From Acidobacteriota bacterium (lineage in GTDB: Bacteria; Acidobacteriota; Terriglobia; Terriglobales; Acidobacteriaceae), in assembly GCA_021778815.1 (NCBI GenBank), contig JAJYBW010000183.1:1-6908 (forward strand): a stretch of DNA of 6,908 nucleotides, in the 5' to 3' direction. Below are positions 1 to 6,236 of this stretch, piece after piece (position 1 is the first letter of the stretch; each line of letters opens with the position of its first letter). A model generated the notes under the pieces. The model worked only from the letters and a program-made list of their open reading frames with translations. It had not been told where the DNA came from and did not search any database. The translations under genes and the position numbers were made by a program.

Positions 1-1142
1 TCCGCCTTCTCCTTGTAGATGCCGCGATACACCACCCATACCAGGAGTGCACCAAGCAGGAGCTTCAGCGCCAGGGTGAGCGGCGAGAGCCAAACTATGG
101 CGTGGACCGGAACCACGCTGCCATACAGGGGTGCCCGCAACATAGCCATGCCCAAACCCAGCAGCACCACCAGACTCCAGGCCAAGCGATGGATCTGGAA
201 CATTCGATCGAGCCGGAACCAGTAGGCCCAGAAGACCACCCACAAGCCAATGATTCCCGGTCTCAGGATCGCATCCGAAATAAGAAACACGGCGACAGCG
301 TTCATGGGAATATAACTCGCCGCTAGCGGTAACAGCCTTTCTAACAGGAGAAAGGCACAAGTGATGCCCAGCCACAGAAAAGCCGGCTCTTGCCGGTCTA
401 GCCAGAAGAGGCCAAAGGCCACCAACAGGGCCAGCGGAAGAACCGCAACTTCGAAAAAGGTCAGGTAGTTCGCACGATCTGCGACATCCCAATCGAGTTT
501 CAGTAATCCATCCACGGCTGCGGCTTGACCCAGTACCGGTGGTCCGTGCAGCCCCCCAGCATCGGGATCAACCAGCGGGGTAAACGGCGCCATCCACATT
601 CGGATCGCGATTGTCGCCGGGCCGCCGCCGACATCCGAGGGCAGAGAAAAGGCTCGAGGCAACGCGTTGTACGTGGTGACGCCATGGGCAGTAAACTGTC
701 CGAACTGCCCGATCATTCGGCCGTTGACGAACACCTGGTAGGCATCGTCGTAGTTATCCGGCATTTTGATCGCGAGTAGTGCCGTCGAGCCCCGCGATAC
801 GTCTTGACTGTTGTTTTGTATGTTGACGCGCAGACGGTACCAGGCATAGCCCGAGTATCCCGGATAACCGCGCGCCGTCCAGCCGGGAACGTATCCGCTG
901 CTGCCGAGGATCGGATCGTAGAATCCAGCGGCCGGAGTCATGTCCATCGCAGCCCAACTGGAGTCGTCGAAATCCGGCTGCGCCCATGCCAGGTTGTCGC
1001 CGGTGCGGAACTTCCATGGACCGTTTAGCTGAACGGTTGCGTTCCCGAGCACGATCTGCGTCTGAGCATGGGCGTCCACAGCAAAAGTCCCGAGAAAAGT
1101 CGAGAGAATCAAGGAAGAGAAAATCAACCGCCGCGCGCCCAC
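1..1142 (-). CDS. Membrane sensor-like protein: signal peptide, beta-sandwich domain, multi-TM region (3' end off window)
   Basis: This gene reads leftward off the window, so only its first 380 codons are visible. The GTG start at 1142-1140 is chosen because AGGGGG lies 8 bases upstream and the residues after it form a good signal peptide: MGARR, a hydrophobic core at about 6-22, and an A-H-A/Q cleavage site at 24-27. Residues ~35-185 look like a galactose-binding-like beta-sandwich, with GPWKFRTGD (41-49), FDDSSWAAMD (58-67) and YAWYRLRV (99-106). After a linker, hydrophobic segments at about 226-248, 254-275, 280-304, 321-340 and 344-373 indicate at least five membrane helices, and the chain then enters the cytoplasm at a basic YRGIYKEKA. 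This order (periplasmic ligand domain, helical bundle, cytoplasmic end) is typical of bacterial sensors whose output is a SpoIIE/PP2C phosphatase, histidine kinase or cyclase. Which output follows here cannot be seen. Calling it a sensor is inference. Confidence 0.72.
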   Translation of the reverse strand, partial: MGARRLIFSSLILSTFLGTFAVDAHAQTQIVLGNATVQLNGPWKFRTGDNLAWAQPDFDDSSWAAMDMTPAAGFYDPILGSSGYVPGWTARGYPGYSGYAWYRLRVNIQNNSQDVSRGSTALLAIKMPDNYDDAYQVFVNGRMIGQFGQFTAHGVTTYNALPRAFSLPSDVGGGPATIAIRMWMAPFTPLVDPDAGGLHGPPVLGQAAAVDGLLKLDWDVADRANYLTFFEVAVLPLALLVAFGLFWLDRQEPAFLWLGITCAFLLLERLLPLAASYIPMNAVAVFLISDAILRPGIIGLWVVFWAYWFRLDRMFQIHRLAWSLVVLLGLGMAMLRAPLYGSVVPVHAIVWLSPLTLALKLLLGALLVWVVYRGIYKEKA

Positions 1143-1150
1143 GTGATTTA

Positions 1151-1156
1151 CCCCCT
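1151..1156 (-). promoter_or_regulatory. Ribosome binding site fixing the sensor gene start
   Basis: On the minus strand AGGGGG sits 8 bases before the GTG at 1142. There is no in-frame ATG between the upstream in-frame TAA (about 1157-1215 is open) and this point. The site therefore supports the GTG start, which also gives the best signal peptide. Confidence 0.6.
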
Positions 1157-1182
1157 GGAGAAGACGAGCAGATACTGGGCGC

Positions 1183-1191
1183 TTTATATCA
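1183..1191 (-). promoter_or_regulatory. Extended -10 promoter-like element for the sensor gene
   Basis: Read on the minus strand, TGATATAAA contains a TATAAA hexamer (five of six consensus bases) preceded by the TGn extension typical of extended -10 promoters. No good -35 box is found 17 bases further upstream. Transcription would start near 1176, leaving a leader of about 34 bases before the GTG at 1142. A perfect inverted repeat overlaps its upstream edge. The assignment rests on pattern only. Confidence 0.4.
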
Positions 1192-1203
1192 CACAGAATG
1201 TGT
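1191..1203. repeat. Perfect 13-base inverted repeat, possible operator
   Basis: ACACA-GAA-TGTGT is a perfect 5-bp inverted repeat with a 3-base centre. It directly adjoins the -10-like element of the leftward sensor gene, where a bound repressor or activator would touch RNA polymerase. No second copy was noticed in the window, and a repeat this short could occur by chance. Confidence 0.4.
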
Positions 1204-1280
1204 ACTTTGGGAGCTTATTGCAGGGCGGTCAGCCGATTTCTATCGACACGTTTCTCTCAGCAGATCGCGTCTGAATACGC

Positions 1281-1742
1281 TCAACGGGACGCGCTCGGCT
1301 GATAGGTTCCCGGAACCGATCGAAATCCGATGGCGATGCGATTCCACGCATTAATTGTCGTGATCGCGAAAGTGATGTTCAGTCGCTCCTGCTCACTGAA
1401 ATTCCGGCTCAGTTCCTGGTAGACCGCTTCGGGTGCGTGTCCAGTCTGGATGTTTGTAATGGCCTCTGTCCAGGCCAGGGCAGCTCGTTCCTTGTCGGTG
1501 TAAAAAGGCGTCTCGCGCCATGCGTCCAGAGAATAAATTCGTTGCTCTGTCTCGCCTTTGAAGCGCGCGTCTTTGGTGTGCATGTCGATGCAGTAGGCGC
1601 AGCCGTTCAACTGGGAGGATCGAATCTTCATCAGCTCCAGCAGCTTGGGATCGATGCCGCTGCGGCGCACGACGCCTTCCATTTGCAACATCGCTTTATA
1701 GGCTTCCGGCGAAGCCTTGGTGTAATCCAGACGAGCTTCCAT
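1281..1742 (-). CDS. Carboxymuconolactone decarboxylase / AhpD-family protein
   Basis: The 153-residue product is a small helical protein of the CMD/alkylhydroperoxidase-like superfamily. The family signature is intact: SSQLNGCAYCIDMHTKDA has the redox pair C48 and C51 with H55, the arrangement used in AhpD-type proteins to reduce hydroperoxides through a CxxC disulfide. Length is typical of single-domain members. The start at 1742 (MEARLDYTKASPEAY) is preferred over an in-frame ATG 18 codons upstream (1796) because GGGAG lies 9 bases before it and family members begin with this kind of segment. It is probably cytoplasmic, with no signal peptide or TM segment. It is transcribed away from rnj, and the sensor gene follows on the same strand 138 bases downstream, apparently with its own promoter. 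Family assignment is firm; a peroxidase rather than decarboxylase role is inferred from the CxxCxxxH motif. Confidence 0.9.
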   Translation of the reverse strand: MEARLDYTKASPEAYKAMLQMEGVVRRSGIDPKLLELMKIRSSQLNGCAYCIDMHTKDARFKGETEQRIYSLDAWRETPFYTDKERAALAWTEAITNIQTGHAPEAVYQELSRNFSEQERLNITFAITTINAWNRIAIGFRSVPGTYQPSASR

Positions 1743-1751
1743 GGCAGAATT

Positions 1752-1759
1752 CTCCCTCT
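1752..1759 (-). promoter_or_regulatory. Ribosome binding site deciding the AhpD-like gene start
   Basis: On the minus strand AGAGGGAG lies 9 bases before the ATG at 1742. This purine-rich site selects that codon over the upstream in-frame ATG at 1796, which would add an uncharacteristic 18-residue extension. Confidence 0.6.
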
Positions 1760-1767
1760 GAGAAGGT

Positions 1768-1796
1768 ATGATTCGGCATTCAATTTCCAGATGCAA
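1768..1796 (-). promoter_or_regulatory. Possible sigma70-type promoter for the AhpD-like gene
   Basis: On the minus strand TTGCAT (1796-1791) and AATCAT (1773-1768) are separated by exactly 17 bases. They match the -35 and -10 consensus at three and four positions. Transcription would begin near 1761, a few bases before the ribosome binding site. The matches are weak, so this is only a candidate. Confidence 0.25.
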
Positions 1797-1829
1797 TTTT
1801 CGTCGTACGATGCCGGAACGGGCCTCGCG

Positions 1830-1859
1830 GTGAAATCATGGTCCAGAACGTGCTAGCAT
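1830..1859 (+). promoter_or_regulatory. Possible promoter for rnj with very short leader
   Basis: GTGAAA (1830-1835) and TAGCAT (1854-1859) lie 18 bases apart. The latter is preceded by TGC, an extended -10 arrangement. Each hexamer matches consensus at four of six positions. If used, transcription would start about 3-5 bases before the rnj ATG at 1870, making the message nearly leaderless. That would fit the absence of a Shine-Dalgarno sequence. Candidate only. Confidence 0.28.
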
Positions 1860-1869
1860 CGACTTTCCT

Positions 1870-3531
1870 ATGATTGACGGCAAGTTACAGATTATTCCCC
1901 TTGGTGGCCTCGGCGAATTCGGCAAGAATTGCATGGCAATTCGCTGGCAAGACGACATCTTTGTCATTGACGCAGGTTTGATGTTTCCCGACGAGGAATT
2001 GCTCGGCGTTGACGTTGTTGTGCCGGATATTACTTACCTGATTGAAAACCGCGAGCGGGTGCGCGGCATTGTTCTGACGCATGGGCATGAGGACCACATC
2101 GGCGGATTGCCGTGGATTCTGTCTGAACTGCAGGTGCCTGTCTACGGCACCGAATTCACCCTGGCCTACGTTGAGGGCAAGCTGGAAGAGCACGGACTGC
2201 TCGACGATGCGGATTTGATCGAGATGATACCCGGCGAGGCCTTTTCGCTGGGCATCTTTAAGATCACGCCGATTCGCGTGACCCATAGCCTGGTGGATTG
2301 TGTAGCGCTGGCGATCGAAACGCCGGCCGGGATCGTCATTCATTCTGGCGATTTCAAAATCGATCTGACCCCGCCGGATGGACAGCCCTTCGATCTGCAT
2401 GCCTTCGCCGAGTATGGAAAACGCGGCGTGCTGGCATTCTTGCAGGACTCTACCAACGTGGATCGGCACGGGCACACTCCCAGCGAGCGCGCGGTTCGTC
2501 CGGCGCTGGACGAAGTATTTGCGCGCACAAAGCAGCGGCTCTTTTTCAGCTGCTTTTCCTCGTCGATCCATCGCCTGCGCATCGCCACCGATCTCGCCGC
2601 GACGCACGGCCGAAAAATCGCCATTGTTGGCCGGTCCATGCAGAATTCTGTCGAGATCGCACAGGACTTCAATTATCTCGATGTTCCGGACTCGCAGATG
2701 ATTGCTGCCGGTCAGGTGAAGGACTTCGCCCCGGAGAAGGTCTGCGTTTTTATCAGCGGTACGCAGGGAGAGCCGATGTCGGCACTGACACGGGCCGCGG
2801 TCGACAATCATCGGCAGGTCAAGATTGAGCCCGGTGACACTGTGGTACTGAGTTCGCGCGTCATTCCCGGCAATGAGAAAAGTATCTTCCGTATGATCGA
2901 CCATTTGTATCGTCGCGACGCTCATGTCATCTACGACGACGGTACCAATGGCCTGATCCACGTCAGCGGACACGCCAGTCAGGACGAATTGAGACTCCTG
3001 CTGCACATGTTGAAGCCGAAGTTTTTTGTTCCTCTGCACGGCGACTATCGCCACTTGAAGCTGCACGCGGAATTAGCGGCGGAATTAGGCGTGGTGGAGA
3101 AAATTCTGCTGCTGGAAAACGGCGACGTGCTGGAACTGACCAGGGACTCTGCGCGGAAACATGGCAAGGTCGCGGTTGGTCGAGTCTGCATCGATGCCGG
3201 TTCCACGGCCGGCGTGGTGGAAGATGTGGTGATGCGCGATCGACGTCACCTGAGCGAAGGCGGCATCGTGCTACCAATCCTCGCCATCAACCAGACCACT
3301 GGGCGGGTCGAAAGTATGCCGGAAATTGTGACCCGAGGTTTTGCTGCCGGCGAGGAAGCTTTGATTGAACAGGCGCGGCAGGTTGTGGGGGCCACGCTCG
3401 AAGCCTCCAGCGCGGAAGAGAAGGCCGACTATGGCGTGATTAAAGAAAAAATCCGCCAGGATTTGAAGCGCTACATCCAGAAAAACACCAGCCGCCGGCC
3501 GCTGATCATGCCGGTAATTCTGGAGATCTGA
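1870..3531 (+). CDS. rnj: Ribonuclease J (beta-CASP metallo-beta-lactamase RNase)
   Basis: RNase J is a cytoplasmic, zinc-dependent 5'-to-3' exonuclease and endonuclease central to mRNA decay and rRNA maturation in bacteria that use it alongside or instead of RNase E. The 553 residues match the usual length (about 555). The N-terminal LGGLGEFGKN (11-20) and DAGLMFPDEELLGVD (34-48) are family hallmarks. Metal ligands are visible in HGHEDHIGG (71-79), H139 and D161, and in the C-terminal part of the catalytic core in HVSGHAS (364-370) and PLHGDYRHL (388-396). The beta-CASP domain is inserted at roughly 210-350, and the last ~100 residues form the usual C-terminal domain. All catalytic residues are present. 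The start is the only ATG compatible with the conserved N-terminus (an in-frame stop lies at 1831), yet no Shine-Dalgarno precedes it. The hydrolase gene follows after 36 bases. Confidence 0.97.
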   Translation: MIDGKLQIIPLGGLGEFGKNCMAIRWQDDIFVIDAGLMFPDEELLGVDVVVPDITYLIENRERVRGIVLTHGHEDHIGGLPWILSELQVPVYGTEFTLAYVEGKLEEHGLLDDADLIEMIPGEAFSLGIFKITPIRVTHSLVDCVALAIETPAGIVIHSGDFKIDLTPPDGQPFDLHAFAEYGKRGVLAFLQDSTNVDRHGHTPSERAVRPALDEVFARTKQRLFFSCFSSSIHRLRIATDLAATHGRKIAIVGRSMQNSVEIAQDFNYLDVPDSQMIAAGQVKDFAPEKVCVFISGTQGEPMSALTRAAVDNHRQVKIEPGDTVVLSSRVIPGNEKSIFRMIDHLYRRDAHVIYDDGTNGLIHVSGHASQDELRLLLHMLKPKFFVPLHGDYRHLKLHAELAAELGVVEKILLLENGDVLELTRDSARKHGKVAVGRVCIDAGSTAGVVEDVVMRDRRHLSEGGIVLPILAINQTTGRVESMPEIVTRGFAAGEEALIEQARQVVGATLEASSAEEKADYGVIKEKIRQDLKRYIQKNTSRRPLIMPVILEI

Positions 3532-3567
3532 GCCGGCGTCTCGCTCACCTTTGGTACAACTGAAAGA

Positions 3568-4740
3568 GTGACCGCTTCGCCCTATTCCAAACCTTCATCA
3601 AGACGTTTTCGACGCAGATTTTTCATTTTTTCAGCGTGCCTGATATGTCTTCTTGTGCTGCCAGTCATTTTTTGGCCGAAGACCCGCGCGTATTTACAGG
3701 CGATGGCCATCCTGGATCAGTTGAATGGCAAGCCTGTGCCGCATCTGCTGCAACCGATCGCCGCCATGCCGGTAAGCACAACGACGTTGACCCTTCCCTC
3801 CTCCGCAGGCGTCGTGCAAGCTCGACTCTATACGCCAACCCCCGCCCCGAACGCGCCGGGATTGGTGTTGATCCCGGGCATTCACTATTTGGGCATGGAT
3901 GAGCCTCGACTGGTCGCTTTCGCTCGAACGATGTCCGCCTGTGGCCTGCGCGTCTTAACACCGGAGTTGCCCAATAGCCGCGACTACCGGATTCAGCCCT
4001 CCGACGTGCAGGCGATTGGCGATTCAGTGCAATGGCTGCAAAACGCCACGGGGCGCTCGGTCGGATTGATGGGCCTGAGTTTTTCTGGCGGACTGGCGCT
4101 GGAGGCAGCAGCGAAACCACCGTTTTCAAATGAAGTTTCTTTTGTTTTTTCCGTGGGCGCGCATGACGACCTTCTCCGTGTGGCTACCTTCTATGCGACG
4201 GAAGCCGATCCCCTTCCCAATGGCGACTTGGAACGCGCCACGCCCAACAACTACGGCCCCCTGGTGCTGGAATATGAGCACCTCGAAGATTTTGTGGAGG
4301 AGGCAGACGTCGCTGCCATTCGCCCGGTGCTGCGCGCGCGGCTATATGAAAATTGGCCGCTCGAAAAGCAATTGCTGGCCAACCTGACGGCCGCACAGAA
4401 AGCCGAGTATGAAAAACTCCTCGACCCGAAGCAAGAGGACGCCGCATTGTTCGCCTCCAACAAAAAGCATGCGCCAGAAATGGCGGCAGTCTCTCCGGAT
4501 GGACACCTTGCCGGCCTGCATGTGCCGGTCTACTTGCTGCATGGTCGCGGGGACACACTGATTCCTTTTGCTGAAGCGGATTGGCTGGCCGAGGCTTTGC
4601 CGCGGGGAACCCTGAAGGAAATGCTGATCAGCCCGCTGATCGCGCACGTCAGTACCAACACCTCCAAGCCGAACGTTTGGGATGAATGGCGGCTGCTTCA
4701 CTTGCTGGCGCAAGTGATGGAACGCGTCGAGCATCCATAA
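3568..4740 (+). CDS. Membrane-anchored alpha/beta hydrolase
   Basis: The 390-residue protein starts with a basic stretch (SSRRFRRRFF, 10-19) followed by one hydrophobic helix at about 19-36, with no obvious cleavage site. It is thus probably tethered to the membrane with the enzyme domain outside. An alpha/beta-hydrolase fold follows: GLVLIPGIHYLG (98-109) as the oxyanion-side loop, GLSFSGG (169-175) as the nucleophile elbow with S171, LLHGRGDTLIP (323-333) giving D329, and IAHVS (358-362) giving H360. Residues ~200-310, between the nucleophile and the acid, form a long charged, mostly helical insertion that may be a lid. The substrate is unknown; an esterase or peptidase-like activity is possible. 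GTG at 3568 is the first available start after the rnj stop, and its only Shine-Dalgarno-like bases (GAAAG) are too close. It lies 36 bases after rnj and 54 before the permease, and may share their transcript. Confidence 0.85.
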   Translation: MTASPYSKPSSRRFRRRFFIFSACLICLLVLPVIFWPKTRAYLQAMAILDQLNGKPVPHLLQPIAAMPVSTTTLTLPSSAGVVQARLYTPTPAPNAPGLVLIPGIHYLGMDEPRLVAFARTMSACGLRVLTPELPNSRDYRIQPSDVQAIGDSVQWLQNATGRSVGLMGLSFSGGLALEAAAKPPFSNEVSFVFSVGAHDDLLRVATFYATEADPLPNGDLERATPNNYGPLVLEYEHLEDFVEEADVAAIRPVLRARLYENWPLEKQLLANLTAAQKAEYEKLLDPKQEDAALFASNKKHAPEMAAVSPDGHLAGLHVPVYLLHGRGDTLIPFAEADWLAEALPRGTLKEMLISPLIAHVSTNTSKPNVWDEWRLLHLLAQVMERVEHP

Positions 4741-4794
4741 TTCGAAAAGTTCTGGTCGCGCGACGAAGTCTCGATGTGAGGTACAGTAACCAGC

Positions 4795-6219
4795 ATGCAC
4801 TCCGTCGAGGGAAACAGCCGATCACACGATCAAACCGCCGATACTGCGCACACATTGCCTCGCGTGCTTGGGCCGTGGCAGGCAACGGCGATTGTTGCAG
4901 GCACCATCATCGGCAGCGGCATCTTTCTTGTTCCACGGGAGATGATGCGGGCCGCAGGCTCTTCCAACCTGGTCTACCTGGCGTGGATTTCCGCCGGCAT
5001 TCTTTCTCTGTTTGGCGCCATGACTTACGCGGAACTGGCGGCGATGCGGCCATTCGCGGGCGGCGAGTATGTGTACCTCCGCGATGCCTACGGCGAGTTG
5101 CCATCGTTCTTGTACATGTGGACGTGGTTCTCACTAGCCAAGCCTGCCTCCATTGCCAGCAGCGCCATTGGCCTGGTTCGAGTGCTGGGCATCTTTTCAC
5201 TGCTGACCTGGCTCGGGCATCCACTGCTGCTGCACCCCGTTCGGTTGGAGTGGGGACAGATTGTAGCCATCGGCGTGGTATGGCTTATCACTGGCTTGAA
5301 CTATCTGGGTCTGCGTCGCGCCGGAGAATTTCAACTAGTCTTCACGCTTCTCAAGGTTGCATTGATCGCGGCCATCGTGTTCTTTTGCTTCAACAGTTCT
5401 CTGGGCCATCGCGCAAATTTCTCGACCCTTTTCCCGGGAGCGACGGGCGGCGTCGCTGGGTTCACCGTCGCCATGATCGCCGCGTTGTGGGCCTATGACG
5501 GATGGAACGATCTGAACATGGTGGCCGGAGAAATCAAACGACCGGGGCGGTCCATTCCACTCGCGCTGGTCGCCGGAGTTTTGCTGGTCGCACTGCTCTA
5601 CATGCTGACTACCGCCGCCACCGGATATCTGTTGCCCGCAACAGCGATCGCCAATTCTCCACGTCCGACCGCCGATGCCATGTTCCTCGCCGTGGGGGCC
5701 TGGGGCGCGGGATTGGTTTCCATCGGCATGGCGATCAGCATTCTCGCGTCGCTGAATGGAACTGTCCTTTCCGGGGCGCGCATTCCCTTTGCCGCAGCTC
5801 GCGATGGAATCTTTTTTCGCGCCATGGCCCATATTCATCCCAAATTCGAAAGCCCTTCCGTGTCACTCAATGTGCAGGCGGCCATGTCCACAGTGCTGTT
5901 ATTGATGGTGGGACGATTTCAGGCGCTGTTTGAGCTGGCGTTGCTGGGAGAATGGCTGTTCTATATGCTGACGGCGACAACAGTATTTGTTTTTCGTGGG
6001 GGCGAGCCGGATCGGGAAAGGCCGTATCGGGTGCCATGGTATCCCGTCTTACCGGGCGTATTCGTGGCAGCGGCGCTGTTGGTGATTACATATATTTTTC
6101 TCAGCAACCTGCATAATTCCATCGGAGGGCTGGTGGTCATTGCGCTGGGGCTGCCGATGTACGTGTGGATGCGATATCGAAAACAAAGGAACATTGACAA
6201 GAATCGACTTCCCGGATAA
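4795..6219 (+). CDS. APC-superfamily amino acid permease (LAT/SteT-like)
   Basis: This 474-residue inner-membrane protein has 12 predicted helices, at about 30-48, 58-80, 104-134, 153-173, 181-200, 218-236, 255-277, 296-318, 355-373, 376-399, 415-437 and 441-458. TM1 carries the substrate-binding signature GTIIGSGIF (36-44), and TM6 carries AYDGWNDLN (233-241) followed by GEIKRPGRSIP. This is the pattern of the L-type amino acid transporter branch, which includes the serine/threonine exchanger SteT of Bacillus. It most likely moves neutral amino acids by exchange or proton symport, but specificity cannot be read from the sequence. The 28-residue hydrophilic N-terminus is cytoplasmic. The ATG at 4795 is preceded by GAGG with a long 13-base spacer; an in-frame ATG at 4774 is immediately followed by a stop. 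It is the last gene of the plus-strand trio. Confidence 0.92.
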   Translation: MHSVEGNSRSHDQTADTAHTLPRVLGPWQATAIVAGTIIGSGIFLVPREMMRAAGSSNLVYLAWISAGILSLFGAMTYAELAAMRPFAGGEYVYLRDAYGELPSFLYMWTWFSLAKPASIASSAIGLVRVLGIFSLLTWLGHPLLLHPVRLEWGQIVAIGVVWLITGLNYLGLRRAGEFQLVFTLLKVALIAAIVFFCFNSSLGHRANFSTLFPGATGGVAGFTVAMIAALWAYDGWNDLNMVAGEIKRPGRSIPLALVAGVLLVALLYMLTTAATGYLLPATAIANSPRPTADAMFLAVGAWGAGLVSIGMAISILASLNGTVLSGARIPFAAARDGIFFRAMAHIHPKFESPSVSLNVQAAMSTVLLLMVGRFQALFELALLGEWLFYMLTATTVFVFRGGEPDRERPYRVPWYPVLPGVFVAAALLVITYIFLSNLHNSIGGLVVIALGLPMYVWMRYRKQRNIDKNRLPG

Positions 6220-6224
6220 GTCGA
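6204..6224. terminator. Stem-loop in the convergent gap, possible terminator
   Basis: TCGACTT (6204-6210) pairs perfectly with AAGTCGA (6218-6224) across a 7-base loop. The hairpin spans the permease stop codon (6217-6219) and ends 12 bases before the end of the opposing glycogen synthase gene. No T-run follows on the plus strand. On the minus strand it is followed by a mildly T-rich stretch (TTCTTGTC), so if it works it would more likely stop the glycogen synthase transcript. Confidence 0.35.
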
Positions 6225-6236
6225 CGGAAGACGCAA

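Noticed and set aside
1257..1274. Weak inverted repeat just after the AhpD-like stop (TCAG...CTGA, with inner CAGA/TCTG)
   Set aside because: The stem is only four bases in either pairing and no T-run follows on the minus strand, so it does not support a terminator.
1743..1796. An 18-codon N-terminal extension of the AhpD-like gene from the ATG at 1796
   Set aside because: The extension would cover the candidate promoter and the good ribosome binding site at 1752-1759, and it does not resemble the family N-terminus.
1885..3066. A long open frame on the minus strand, opposite most of rnj (393 codons)
   Set aside because: It is fully antisense to a gene with complete RNase J motifs. Its product has no recognisable domain, signal or TM pattern and is rich in residues expected from mirrored codon bias; there is no ribosome binding site worth noting.
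3529..3570. The hydrolase reading frame is the same as that of rnj, with no stop between the rnj TGA and the hydrolase GTG, so readthrough would fuse the two proteins
   Set aside because: Twelve open codons in one of three frames is common by chance. The TGA has no visible recoding element, and a nuclease fused to an N-terminal membrane anchor would make little sense.
4755..4764. GTCGCGCGAC palindrome between the hydrolase and permease genes
   Set aside because: It is a loopless 10-base palindrome made mostly of alternating CG, which is frequent in GC-rich DNA. There is no convincing promoter next to it and no T-run after it.
4686..5498. A 270-codon open frame on the plus strand spanning the end of the hydrolase gene and the first half of the permease gene
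   Set aside because: It overlaps two well-supported genes in another frame. Its translation is Arg/Ser/His-rich and low in coherent hydrophobic or domain structure, as expected of an out-of-frame shadow.
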